Shown piece by piece: positions 8,351-17,229 of a stretch of DNA of 64,000 nucleotides; position 1 is the stretch's first letter, and each line of letters starts with the position of its first letter. The stretch comes from Sinorhizobium numidicum (GTDB taxonomy: Bacteria; Pseudomonadota; Alphaproteobacteria; Rhizobiales; Rhizobiaceae), in the NCBI RefSeq assembly GCF_029892045.1, contig NZ_CP120367.1, positions 1,798,001 through 1,862,000 of the forward strand, read 5' to 3'. The notes below the pieces were generated by a model, which saw only the letters and a program-made list of their open reading frames with translations, searched no databases and was not told the origin of the DNA. A program made the translations under genes and the position numbers.

Positions 8351-10462
8351 TCATTTCCGCCCCAACCCTTCGGTATCGCGGATGATCGAAGCAAGCTGAC
8401 GCCCGAGCTCATCGCTCAACGTGCGCATGTAAGTCGCTGTCACATGATGCTTGTCGTAGTAGACCAGCACATTGCCGATGACCGGCGGGCAGGTTTCGGC
8501 AATGCAGAAAAAATCCGTGAAATCCAGAAAGTGCAGCTTATCGTCGAGAGGGACTGTCGAGGTTGGGCTGGATGGTGACAGCACCAAATCCCGCCGCACA
8601 ATGCATTTTGGTGAGAAGCGCCCGTTAATTTCGACGCACTCTGGCACGTCGAAGCCGAACCAAGGCGTGTCGCGCATCGCTACTATATGGATCCCCGCCG
8701 CGGTGAGCCTCTGCCATTGCTGACGATGGCCAGCCGGAGTCTCTTCGATCCCGTCCACCACGCGCGTGGATGTGGTGAAAACCAGATCCGGCTTTTCCGA
8801 CAGCAGTCGTTCCACCAGCCGTTCGTTCCACCTGGCGCAGGCCTGCCGATATTGCGGTGCTTCCGACTTCTCCTGCGAACCCAATGCGCAACTGCTTTTT
8901 GTGTAGGTGACGATTCTCCAGTCGGCGTATCGCCCGAAGACGCTCTGCAGGGCTGGTAGCCAATGCACACTGTGTGATCCGCCTACGAGCGCCAGAACGC
9001 GGGTCGCATCTTTTGGCCCGAAACTGCAACTAAGTAAGGAGTCGCCCAGCAGAGTTTGATGGCACCCCTTGCGGTACACATCTGCATTGTCCCACTTTGC
9101 GGTTATCGGGCCCGGGTGGATGGGGATATCACTCGAGACAATGCGAGGTTCGTTAATAACCGTGGCACCGGGATAATGCTCAACATCTGCAACCCGCAAC
9201 CGCTCCTCGGTCATAATTCGGCCAGCCTGCCCGTGCCAGATCCACAGACCCGCGGCGATCGCGGCAAGGGCGCCCGCTGCTGCGAAGGCCGTTCGCAACG
9301 GGCGATCCTTATTTCTCTGTGTCGAAACGCCTCCCTCGACGAGTTGCGTTGTAAGATAGGAAAGGACGACAGAGACGATCATCACGCCAATGCCTCCGAC
9401 TATCCCCGCCTGCGTCTGATATGAGAGGGTGAGATAGAAGACCAGGATCGGCCAGTGCCAGAGATATAGGCTGTAGGAGATGCTCCCGAGCCAGGTCAGC
9501 GGACGCGCGCCCAGCAATCTCGCCACACCAAATCGCAACGGTGGGCCATCGCCGCAAACAAGGATTGCTGCTGCCGCCAGCGTCGGCCAGAGCGCTGCGT
9601 AGCCCGGAAAAGCTGTCGAGACTTCAATCAGCACGCCGCAACTCAGTATAGCCAAGAGGCCGATCCACCCGCCGATCGTGCGTTGTATTGGCGTAAGTTT
9701 GATGCTGGGCGGCAGCAGGGCAGTGACGCCACCGAGCGCGAACTCCCAGATTCGTGCAAAAGTGTCAAAATACGCGAATGCCTGATTTCGCGATGTGCCA
9801 TAGATTGAATAGACGAGCGACAGCGCGAACACTCCCACGAGGAACGTCAATATTTCGGCCCGCGATGGTCGGCGCCTGATCAAGGCGAAACCGGCAAGTC
9901 CCGCAGCCACGATCAGCAGTGACTGAACCTGGGCCGATAATGCCCAATAATGCTGGAGCGGACTTCCCACCTGGTCTCGTGCGAGGTAGTCGATCGCCGC
10001 GTTCGCCAAGTACCAGTTCTCAAGGTACACCGAGCTGGCGGCAAGCTGATCGATGACGGTCTCCCATCGCATTTTCGGCAGCCAGAACGGCGCCGACAGC
10101 GCGATAACTGCGACCACCGATAAGGAAGCAGGCAAAAGCCGACGAGCCAACCTGGTGGCGAAGAGAACGAGGTCGACTTGATGCGCGGCTTCAGCCTGCC
10201 GTGCGAGCGACCCGATGAGCAGATAGCCGGATACGATGAAGAATACATCGACACCACCAGAAACCCGGCCGATCCAGATGTGATATACGGCGACCAGAAT
10301 TACGCCGATCGCTCGCAGGCCCTGAATGTCATCGCGCCGTCCGGGAGTGCGGATTCTCTGCTCGACTACAACGGTACCATCAGCCGCCGGTCGCCGGAGA
10401 AAGAGGCCCGGCCGCGTTGATGGAAGGCCGCGAGACCCTTCAGGTTCATCGATTCGAGCCAA
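8351..10462 (-). CDS. OafA/YrhL-type acyltransferase with C-terminal SGNH domain
   Basis: About 700 residues. An acyltransferase-3 membrane domain begins at RDDIQGLRAIGVILVAVYH and has the GGVDVFFIVSGYLL signature and about ten membrane segments. A C-terminal SGNH/DUF-type hydrolase domain follows, with a VGGSHSVHWLPAL block and a late DKHHVTATYMRTL motif containing the conserved His. The family O-acetylates cell-surface polysaccharides: membrane helices carry the acyl group in and the periplasmic SGNH domain transfers it. The start is unclear. No ATG lies just before the domain; the frame stays open to 10624, and I used TTG 10462, which has a GAGG upstream. The N-terminal 40 residues are unlike the family. 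Its target could be a surface glycan. Confidence 0.82.
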   Translation of the reverse strand: MARIDEPEGSRGLPSTRPGLFLRRPAADGTVVVEQRIRTPGRRDDIQGLRAIGVILVAVYHIWIGRVSGGVDVFFIVSGYLLIGSLARQAEAAHQVDLVLFATRLARRLLPASLSVVAVIALSAPFWLPKMRWETVIDQLAASSVYLENWYLANAAIDYLARDQVGSPLQHYWALSAQVQSLLIVAAGLAGFALIRRRPSRAEILTFLVGVFALSLVYSIYGTSRNQAFAYFDTFARIWEFALGGVTALLPPSIKLTPIQRTIGGWIGLLAILSCGVLIEVSTAFPGYAALWPTLAAAAILVCGDGPPLRFGVARLLGARPLTWLGSISYSLYLWHWPILVFYLTLSYQTQAGIVGGIGVMIVSVVLSYLTTQLVEGGVSTQRNKDRPLRTAFAAAGALAAIAAGLWIWHGQAGRIMTEERLRVADVEHYPGATVINEPRIVSSDIPIHPGPITAKWDNADVYRKGCHQTLLGDSLLSCSFGPKDATRVLALVGGSHSVHWLPALQSVFGRYADWRIVTYTKSSCALGSQEKSEAPQYRQACARWNERLVERLLSEKPDLVFTTSTRVVDGIEETPAGHRQQWQRLTAAGIHIVAMRDTPWFGFDVPECVEINGRFSPKCIVRRDLVLSPSSPTSTVPLDDKLHFLDFTDFFCIAETCPPVIGNVLVYYDKHHVTATYMRTLSDELGRQLASIIRDTEGLGRK

Positions 10463-10698
10463 CCTGCCTCGCTTTCGTGTTCGAGATAGCTGTCCGTCCG
10501 GCTGATGTTGGAATGCTGCAGTGCACAAAGGTAATTCGAGAATGAAAACGACGCTCGGACGTTGGAATCGATTTCTGCAGTCTGGTGCAAGTTCGTCTCT
10601 CTCGGTCAGCGCCGGGCGGTTCAAACCGCCAAGGCTCTAACCGTCATTGGACGCATGGTATTCTTGTTTCTGCCGAAGCCTTGGCACGTGATCGCGGC

Positions 10699-12210
10699 TC
10701 ACATGGAGGCCGCGCCTTCGCGCTGCTTAACCGCAAACTCCTCTTCCGGCGAATATACGAGTGTCTTGCGGCCGTAGGCGGCGAAGTAGACGATCGCGAG
10801 GGCATACCAGATTGCCACCCCGATAATGCCTCTCTGATAAAGTGGATCGGTGAGCTGGAAGAAGATCGTGACCAGCGCAATGGCGACGGTGAGCACCGCG
10901 CCCGGTATGCCGAACGGGCTGCGGTACGGCCGCTCGATATTCGGAAAAGCGCGTCTCAGCTGAATGAAAGTCAGCCCCTGCAGCAAGTAGGAGAACATCG
11001 CGCCGAACACGGCCATGTTTAAAAGCACGCCGCCGATGAAGGAACCGGCCTGCTCGCCGCCTTGGGTGAACCAGACCGCCAGCATCACGAGGAACCCGAC
11101 CAGCGAGCCGGCAATCAGCGCTGTGTTGGGCGTCTTGTGCTGGCCATGGGTCACCGACAGAAAATGCGGGAAGTAGCCGGCGCGCGACAGCGAATAAATC
11201 TGTCGACCGAAAGCGAAGATTATGGCGTGGAAGCTGGCGATCAAACCGGCGACTGCAAACAGCGCGAGGATTTTCGCCCAGCCCGCTCCATAGATGGCAC
11301 GGAAGCCGTCAAGAATAGGTTCGCCTGACGAACCGAGCTTGTACGCGCCGTTCGGAATGGCCGGATTGATGATCAGCACCAGGAAGCCGGTTGCAATCAG
11401 CGTAAACATGCCGAGCATGATGCCCCTTGGCATATCGCGTTTCGGATCAACCGATTCTTCGGCGGCGAGCGGCAGTTGCTCTATGGCCAGAAACAGCCAG
11501 ACGGCGAAGGGCATCGAGGCCAGCACGCCATAGATGCCCAATGGCAGGAACGGACCGCCGCCGTCCGGAAGCTCAACGGCTGTACCGGTCGCCGGATCGA
11601 CGCCGATGTTCATTGCATATTTGCCGAAATCGATGAACGGGATCGCACTCACGAAGAAGAAGACGAGGATGGCGAGCGCGATTAACGTGACGATCGCCGT
11701 GACGGTGAACGACAGCTCTACGCCGCGCATGTTGAGACCGACGAAAATGATGTAACCGACCAGCCACCAGATAGGCTGGAAGTTTCGCGGCGTCTCGAAA
11801 ATCCCGGTCAAATAAGCCCCAATGAAGAACACTATGACCGCCGGAGTGAGCACATACTCGATATTTTCCGCCACCCCGGTGATAAACCCGCCCCAGGGCC
11901 CGAAAGCCGTCCGCGCAAAGGAATAGGCGCCGCCCGTATGCGGTAGGGCCGGACTCATTTCGGCGATGGAGTAAGTGAGGCCGAGAAACATAATAGTGAT
12001 CAGGATGGTGCCAATGAACATGCCACCCCAACCGCCGACGGCAAAGCCGAGATTCCAGCCGGAGAAGTCACCGGATATGACCGCGCCAACGCCAAGAGCC
12101 CAAAGCGAGAAGACGCCGGCGTGACGCCGTAATCCGCGTAGGTCGAAATACTCCTGACCGGGTATGTGGTAGATTACTCCGCCTTCATGCTGCTTGTTAT
12201 CGTCGGCCAT
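10699..12210 (-). CDS. APC-family permease, ethanolamine-permease-like
   Basis: 503 residues with about 12 membrane helices. The N-terminus (YFDLRGLRRHAGVFSLWALG, then GVGAVISGDFSGWNLG) and the TYSIAEMSPALPHTGGAYSFAR block are characteristic of the amino acid/polyamine/organocation superfamily, and closest to the EAT group, annotated as ethanolamine permeases. It would import ethanolamine or a related small amine by cation symport across the inner membrane. No ethanolamine ammonia-lyase (eutBC) gene is adjacent in the window, so the substrate is an inference from sequence style only. It is monocistronic here, facing away from an upstream non-coding region. Confidence 0.8.
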   Translation of the reverse strand: MADDNKQHEGGVIYHIPGQEYFDLRGLRRHAGVFSLWALGVGAVISGDFSGWNLGFAVGGWGGMFIGTILITIMFLGLTYSIAEMSPALPHTGGAYSFARTAFGPWGGFITGVAENIEYVLTPAVIVFFIGAYLTGIFETPRNFQPIWWLVGYIIFVGLNMRGVELSFTVTAIVTLIALAILVFFFVSAIPFIDFGKYAMNIGVDPATGTAVELPDGGGPFLPLGIYGVLASMPFAVWLFLAIEQLPLAAEESVDPKRDMPRGIMLGMFTLIATGFLVLIINPAIPNGAYKLGSSGEPILDGFRAIYGAGWAKILALFAVAGLIASFHAIIFAFGRQIYSLSRAGYFPHFLSVTHGQHKTPNTALIAGSLVGFLVMLAVWFTQGGEQAGSFIGGVLLNMAVFGAMFSYLLQGLTFIQLRRAFPNIERPYRSPFGIPGAVLTVAIALVTIFFQLTDPLYQRGIIGVAIWYALAIVYFAAYGRKTLVYSPEEEFAVKQREGAASM

Positions 12211-12807
12211 CGCAGTTGCCTCCCCGTCGCAATTTACAGCGGCGTTCGGTGATCACGTGGGCACGGGCGCACGAACGCGACACTCTGGGAGTTGCTCGAC
12301 CTGGGCCCGCAGGGGTGCTTCTGCCTGTGCACGCTACACCGGAGCAGCGCGAAGACCGGCCTCGCTACGCCGTACAACTTACATTGTTTCGTTGCCGGTG
12401 AGCATGGCAATATACAGTCGCGTATTTCGCCGCGTCTCAAGCAATAACTTCATGCCTAATTCCAAACTTTGTCAAACGTCTTTGCAAAGTGCGGGCGAAA
12501 ACGCGTGAAACATCTGACGTAGTAGTGATTCAAGCGGCGGGAACGCAGTTATGGCTTGGATGCGCCATGCATAACCGCCTGGCTCCTCCCGATCGTAAGC
12601 AACGGGTCCACTTCGGCGAAGAGTTGATCCCTGCCAGAATACCAATGCAGGACTTGCCGACGTCATTTGGCGTGTGCTTTACGAAAATCACCGCGACCGC
12701 CGTGCCGATCCCTTAAGATTGGGCGCGGAAGCGCCGGAGTAAAATCACAGTCCTGTATTCGCGCGTAAAGATTGCCGAACGCGTGACCGCTGTGATACGC
12801 CCGCCGG
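12211..12807. other. Intergenic stretch between divergent genes
   Basis: About 600 bases between the permease and the CPBP protease gene, which are transcribed away from each other, so both promoters should be here. I see no recognisable gene, strong palindrome or repeat. The open frames on either strand are short and lack motifs. Confidence 0.4.
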
Positions 12808-13578
12808 ATGTCCCAAGCCGGTAATTCAGCAATTCCCCCCAACAATATGCCTGGGCTAGGGACCGGGGGCCGCGAGCCTTGGAAATTCATGGGCACCTGC
12901 CTGTGGACTGGAGCCGCCATAGTGGCCTGGCTGGCGGTGCAGGCGCTGGTCATTGTTGTCTTGTTCGCTCCAATGAGTGTCTCAGTTGAAACATTCGCTT
13001 CACATGCGCTGCCTGTCTCGCTGGCGGCGATTGCGTCGGTGCCGGCCGAACTTGCCGTAATCTGGCTAGCGGTGCGGCTGAGAGGGTGGCGCTTCGCGGA
13101 CTACCTGGCTCTGGTGTGGCCGGATCGGCGTTTTCTCATTCTGGGGCTGTTTTGCATCGCCGTATTGCTGCCACTGATCGATCTGTCGTCCTATCTGAGC
13201 GGGCAGTCGATTGTGCCCGACTTCATGCGGGACCTGTATCGCACCGCCCGCCGCTCGAACACAATCTGGCTGCTGGCGATCGCTGTGATCGTCGCCGCGC
13301 CGTTGGCTGAAGAACTTGTGTTCCGAGGGTTCATGTTTCGCGGTCTGCTGTCGGCCCGCGTCGGCGCTTGGGGTGCGATTCTGATCCCATCAACCATTTG
13401 GACGGGAATGCATATTCAATACAGTCCGTTTTATCTCATGCAAATACTTGCGCTCGGGCTGCTTTTCGGCTGGCTGCGTTGGCGCTCGGGATCGACTGCA
13501 TTGCCGCTGGTTTTGCATGCCATTGTCAATCTGGGCTCGCTGATTGAGGTTGCTTTTATCGTGGAAGGCCTCTCGTGA
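12808..13578 (+). CDS. CPBP-family intramembrane glutamic endopeptidase
   Basis: 256 residues with six to eight membrane segments. The diagnostic CPBP/Abi motif is present as APLAEELVFRGFMFRG (paired Glu plus downstream Arg), followed by a TIWTGMHIQYS segment supplying the second-motif histidine and by LHAIVNL supplying the third. These integral membrane proteases relate to the CAAX prenyl protease and to bacteriocin-immunity proteins. In bacteria they process or inactivate membrane peptides, but the substrate here is unknown. The gene stands alone. Confidence 0.85.
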   Translation: MSQAGNSAIPPNNMPGLGTGGREPWKFMGTCLWTGAAIVAWLAVQALVIVVLFAPMSVSVETFASHALPVSLAAIASVPAELAVIWLAVRLRGWRFADYLALVWPDRRFLILGLFCIAVLLPLIDLSSYLSGQSIVPDFMRDLYRTARRSNTIWLLAIAVIVAAPLAEELVFRGFMFRGLLSARVGAWGAILIPSTIWTGMHIQYSPFYLMQILALGLLFGWLRWRSGSTALPLVLHAIVNLGSLIEVAFIVEGLS

Positions 13579-13840
13579 AAGGAGCAACAAGAGTTGTGTG
13601 GCCCCTCTTTGGGCGGCGGGTTGGAGACTTTCGGAAAACATTTACGTCGTGGTACCGGTTCTCGCATGGCGTTTTGGCAGCTGCACCGTTCGGCTTCTTG
13701 CCTCCGCAAAGGGCGATCAAAAAGTTTGACGAACAAGTTTCACTGTGGAACGCTGCCATGCTGAATGGAAAATAGCGATCATCTTCTCACCGGCGGCCAT
13801 CGTAGACGCCGGGGTGGTACCCGTGTTGAGGCGAGCCTCT
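13579..13840. other. Intergenic stretch before the inverted-repeat cassette
   Basis: Together with the repeat that follows, 364 bases separate two co-directed genes. No gene-like frame with motifs was seen. The overlapping short frames on both strands are mirror shadows. Confidence 0.35.
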
Positions 13841-13885
13841 GCCTCTCATGTTGCGCGTGAAGACGTCCCACGACAGGGCAGGACG
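13841..13885 (+). repeat. Left copy of a ~45-bp imperfect inverted repeat
   Basis: This 45-base stretch matches the reverse complement of 14592-14637 with four mismatches and one single-base gap. The best-conserved core is 13862-13885 (CCCACGACAGG in the middle), 22 of 24 identical. The two copies enclose one SRPBCC-domain gene, spanning about 800 bases in total. No transposase is present. Confidence 0.75.
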
Positions 13886-13942
13886 CGCCCGTTTATCCTC
13901 CGCCTCAGGCGGGCCAGACCATAGCAACCATAGGAGAGACCG

Positions 13943-14389
13943 ATGCAAGAGTCCCTCGTCGTCCGCCGCGAGGCGCGCATCCCGGCGCCGCCGGCCGCGG
14001 TGTTTGCCCTCCTGACCGATCCAGAGAAGATTCTGCGCTGGATGGGAACGGAGGCAGAGATCGAGCCGCAGCCTGGCGGACTCTATCTCGTCAACGTCAC
14101 TGGCGCTCGTTTTGCTCGCGGCTCCTTTCGCGAGGTGGTGCCGGTGCACCGCCTGGCCTACAGCTTCGGCTGGGACGGCAGCGAGGTGGTGCCGCCGGGG
14201 TCGAGTCTGGTCGAGATCGATCTGATCGAGCAGCCGGACGGAACGCTGCTGCGCCTGACCCACACCGGCCTGCCGAATGCCGAACAGTGCGCCGGCCATG
14301 CGGAAGGGTGGGCTCATTACCTCGAGCGGCTGGCCGAGGTTGCAGCCGGGCGCGACCTTGGGCCGGACCCCTGGCTTGGCAGGGTGTGA
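13943..14389 (+). CDS. SRPBCC (AHSA1/CalC-type) domain protein
   Basis: 148 residues forming one START-like SRPBCC fold. The family layout is clear: an ARIPAPPAAVFALLTDPEKI first strand and helix, the RWMGTEAEIEPQPGG loop, the FREVVPVHRLAYSFGW central strands, then LTHTGLPNAEQCAGHAEGW and the long C-terminal helix. Members bind hydrophobic ligands or act as Hsp90-activator-like proteins. Many are co-transcribed with an ArsR-type regulator, but none is visible here. An AGGAGAG ribosome binding site precedes the ATG. The gene lies exactly between the two inverted repeats. Confidence 0.85.
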   Translation: MQESLVVRREARIPAPPAAVFALLTDPEKILRWMGTEAEIEPQPGGLYLVNVTGARFARGSFREVVPVHRLAYSFGWDGSEVVPPGSSLVEIDLIEQPDGTLLRLTHTGLPNAEQCAGHAEGWAHYLERLAEVAAGRDLGPDPWLGRV

Positions 14390-14591
14390 CTGCTAACCGC
14401 TCGCGAAATCGTCGCCCGTGAGCCGATTGCTCTTTCAGGGCGAATGCCGGCTCGCAGGCCTTTCGAAGGCGGCCTGATCGAGGATTGGACCGCGCGTCTG
14501 GAACATGGTGTCCATGTCAAGAGTCGTAGTGACGGCGGCAGTCCCATAGGCTCTCACTGACTGTCATCTCTCCTTAGTACGCCCCTTAAGA

Positions 14592-14637
14592 CGTCCTGTC
14601 CTGTCGTGGGGCGTCCTCACGCGACAACATGACAGGC
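14592..14637 (-). repeat. Right copy of the ~45-bp imperfect inverted repeat
   Basis: Reverse-complement partner of 13841-13885. It overlaps the upstream possible start codon (14629) of the following cyclase frame. This argues that the cyclase starts further in, at ATG 14698, or that the repeat carries its promoter. Confidence 0.75.
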
Positions 14638-14697
14638 CGAAGCGCCCATCGCCGCGGCGCGGATGACAGACAATGGCTGCGGTGGCATTATCGCGGC

Positions 14698-15756
14698 ATG
14701 GATCTACCCGCCCCCCTCGCCTGGCTGGTGGACGAGGCCGGCGCCTCGCCCGACGCTGAACGGTTCCTGGCCGAACTCGGTCGCCGGCTGTTGGCCGACG
14801 GCCTGCCGACGGCCGGCGGAGCCCTGACGCTCGCGGTGCCGCATCCGATCATCGCCCGCCGTACCTGGCTATGGCGGGCGGAGACCGGAGCTGTGATCGA
14901 GGCGCTGGGCTTCGCAGGCGGTCCGCTTGGCCAAGCAGGGCGCGACTGGCTGGCCGAACTTGGCCCGGTGCAGGAGGACACGGTCGGCACCGCATCGGAT
15001 AGTCCGGTGTTGGGCTGGGCCGGGGTCCGGCCATTCGCCCCCGCCGAGGCCGGCCGGCTGCGCCAGGTCGCGCGCTTCGCCGCAGCGCCGTTAGCCGCGC
15101 TGGCCGCGCGGGCGGCGCTGGGAACGCTGCTCGAGGCCTATCTCGGCCGGCGGAGTGCCGCGCGGGTGCAGGCCGGCGCGCTGCATCGCGGCACCGGGGA
15201 GACCATCCGCGCCGCGTTGCTCTGTGCCGATCTGCGCGACTTCACCGCCCTGTCCGAGGCGACGGAGCCTGCGGCGATGATCGCTGCCCTCGACACTTGG
15301 TTCGAACGCGTCGCCGGGGCGGTGCACGCTTTCGGGGGCGAGGTGTTGAAGTTCATCGGCGACGGTGTGCTGGCGATTTTTCCGGTCACCGGCTCGCCAG
15401 CCGAGGCCTGCGAGGCGGCGCTGCGCGCGGTCGTTGCTGCCCGCGCCGGAATGGCCCATCTCGATGCGGTGCGGCAGGCACAGGGGCTCCCGCCGCTGCC
15501 CTTTGGTGCAGCATTGCATTTCGGCGAAATACTGTGGGGCAATATCGGCGCGGCCGACCGGCTGGACTTCACCGCCATCGGCTCCGCGGTCAACCTGGTC
15601 AGCCGGCTCGAAGGGCTATGCAGGCCCCTTGGCCGCAGTGTGCTCATCTCGGGCGCGGTCGCGGCGGAGACGGCCACGGCTCTGATCCCCTTGGGCGAGC
15701 ACTCCTTGCGCGGCATTGCTACTCCCTGCGCGGTCTTCACCCTGCCAGAGGATTGA
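14698..15756 (+). CDS. Adenylate/guanylate cyclase with N-terminal sensor-like region
   Basis: About 352 residues from ATG 14698 (MDLPAPLAWLVDEA); an in-frame ATG at 14629 would add 23 residues but lies within the inverted repeat. The first about 170 residues are an alanine-rich region of the sort found before soluble class III cyclases. The catalytic domain shows LLCADLRDFTALSE (first metal Asp), LKFIGDGVLAIFP (second metal Asp) and the TAIGSAVNLVSRLEGL block that carries the transition-state Asn/Arg region. It should be cytoplasmic and make a cyclic nucleotide. It has no TPR or membrane segment, unlike the other two cyclases in the window. The gene is visibly very GC-rich. Confidence 0.88.
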   Translation: MDLPAPLAWLVDEAGASPDAERFLAELGRRLLADGLPTAGGALTLAVPHPIIARRTWLWRAETGAVIEALGFAGGPLGQAGRDWLAELGPVQEDTVGTASDSPVLGWAGVRPFAPAEAGRLRQVARFAAAPLAALAARAALGTLLEAYLGRRSAARVQAGALHRGTGETIRAALLCADLRDFTALSEATEPAAMIAALDTWFERVAGAVHAFGGEVLKFIGDGVLAIFPVTGSPAEACEAALRAVVAARAGMAHLDAVRQAQGLPPLPFGAALHFGEILWGNIGAADRLDFTAIGSAVNLVSRLEGLCRPLGRSVLISGAVAAETATALIPLGEHSLRGIATPCAVFTLPED

Positions 15757-15950
15757 GACCGGCAGGCCGGGGTCCAGGCAAGGGTGCATGACTATGCACC
15801 GAAGTTCCATCCGCCTCCCCTGGGTCACTTCGTCACGAGGCGTGTCGGTGCAGGTGATGCAATAACGGGATGCCCGGCAAGACAATCGGAACACCATGCG
15901 AGCAGTGCTGTGCCAGCTGCTGCTGAGCGCACGTCGTCGCGCTGGCAACT

Positions 15951-17201
15951 TTACACAGCCGCGATGGTGCGGCTCTGACGCTTCGGTCGGCAATCAGATC
16001 GACCCGCGGCAGTCCTTCTCCTGAGCTTCACTCCATTCCTCCTGACGCTCGCAAGGCCGATCCCGACGCTCACCATACGCACTGCGTCCTCGGCAGCGCG
16101 CGTCAGAAGCTTGCCGGCATTCTCGATCGCCTCGTCCAGCGAGCACGGCCGCTTCAGAATGCTGGCGAAAGCGTCGATGCCATGCTCGAAGTTGAGCGTC
16201 ACACCCTTGCCGATCGTGCCGGCGAGCGCAATGACGGGCAGCCCGCGCAGCTTGGCTCGCCGCGCCACCTCGGCCGGGACTTTGCCATAGGGTGTTTGGC
16301 CATCAAGGCTTCCCTCGGCGGTGATCACGAGATCGGCGCGTTCGATCAACGTATCGAGATCAAGATACTGCATCACGATTTCGTAGCGGGGATGGAGACG
16401 GCCCCAAAGAAGGCCGAGTATGCCCGCTCCAAGCCCACCCGATGCGCCAGCGCCTGGCGCATTGCCGACCTCGGTGCCGGTCGTCCGCGCAATGGCCTCG
16501 GCATAGATTTCCATCGCTGCGGCAAGCTCCTCGACCTGATCCGGCGTAGCACCTTTCTGCGGCCCGAACACACGGGCGACGCCTTTCGGGCCGAGCAGGA
16601 CATTATGCCAGTTCACGGCGGCGTCGATCCGCACTTTGACGAGGCGGGGATCGACATTCGTGACATCGATCGACGCGAGATGCCGAAGCGCTGCTCCTCC
16701 GCCGGGGAGCGGGCGGCCATCGGCATCGAGAAACCGCACTCCGAGCGCCTCGGCCATTCCCGCGCCGCCATCATTGATGCCGCTGTCGCCGCAGCCGAGC
16801 AGGATGCGCTCCGCGCCGGCATCGAGGGCGGCGCGGACAAGTTCGCCGACACCGAAACTCGTGGTGATGCACGGGTTGCGGCGATCCCGCGGAACAAGGC
16901 GGAGACCCGCAGCTGCCGCCATTTCGATGACGGCCGTGCGGATTTTCTGGCCACCCAGGAACCCGATGAAGGATTCGACGCGATCGCCGACGGGCCCGGT
17001 CACCGACAGCCGGTGCAATGTGCCGCCGGTAAGATCGACAAGCGCCTGGGTGAAACCCTCGCCGCCATCGACCATCGGAGCCTTGAGGATGGATGCGTCA
17101 GGCATGGCCTTGAGAATTCCGGCAGCGATGCATGTCGTCGCTTCGTCGGCGGTGAGGCTTTCTTTGAAGCCAGAAGGGGCAATCAGGATCGTCATCGACA
17201 T
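15951..17201 (-). CDS. Glycerate 2-kinase, GlxK/GarK type
   Basis: About 416 residues starting MSMTILIAPSGFKESLTADE, with GAAAGGA 7 bases upstream. The glycerate kinase type 1 family features are all visible: the APMVDGGEGF loop, AAAGLRLVPRDRRNP, the LLGCGDSGINDGGAGMAEALG nucleotide/metal region, GAGASGGLGAG, and TAEGSLDGQTPYGK near the C-terminus. The enzyme phosphorylates D-glycerate with ATP to feed glyoxylate or tartrate carbon into glycolysis. The last about 30 residues (Arg-rich, after VSVGIGLA) are unlike the family, so the natural stop has probably been lost or shifted. It is the second gene of an operon with the SLC13 transporter, 28 bases apart. Confidence 0.9.
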   Translation of the reverse strand: MSMTILIAPSGFKESLTADEATTCIAAGILKAMPDASILKAPMVDGGEGFTQALVDLTGGTLHRLSVTGPVGDRVESFIGFLGGQKIRTAVIEMAAAAGLRLVPRDRRNPCITTSFGVGELVRAALDAGAERILLGCGDSGINDGGAGMAEALGVRFLDADGRPLPGGGAALRHLASIDVTNVDPRLVKVRIDAAVNWHNVLLGPKGVARVFGPQKGATPDQVEELAAAMEIYAEAIARTTGTEVGNAPGAGASGGLGAGILGLLWGRLHPRYEIVMQYLDLDTLIERADLVITAEGSLDGQTPYGKVPAEVARRAKLRGLPVIALAGTIGKGVTLNFEHGIDAFASILKRPCSLDEAIENAGKLLTRAAEDAVRMVSVGIGLASVRRNGVKLRRRTAAGRSDCRPKRQSRTIAAV

Positions 17202-17229
17202 TTTGGCGTCCTTTCGAGAGTAGCCGGCG

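Noticed and set aside
10178..10420. Plus-strand frame within the acyltransferase gene
   Set aside because: It is antisense to the conserved start of the acyltransferase domain and has no motif of its own.
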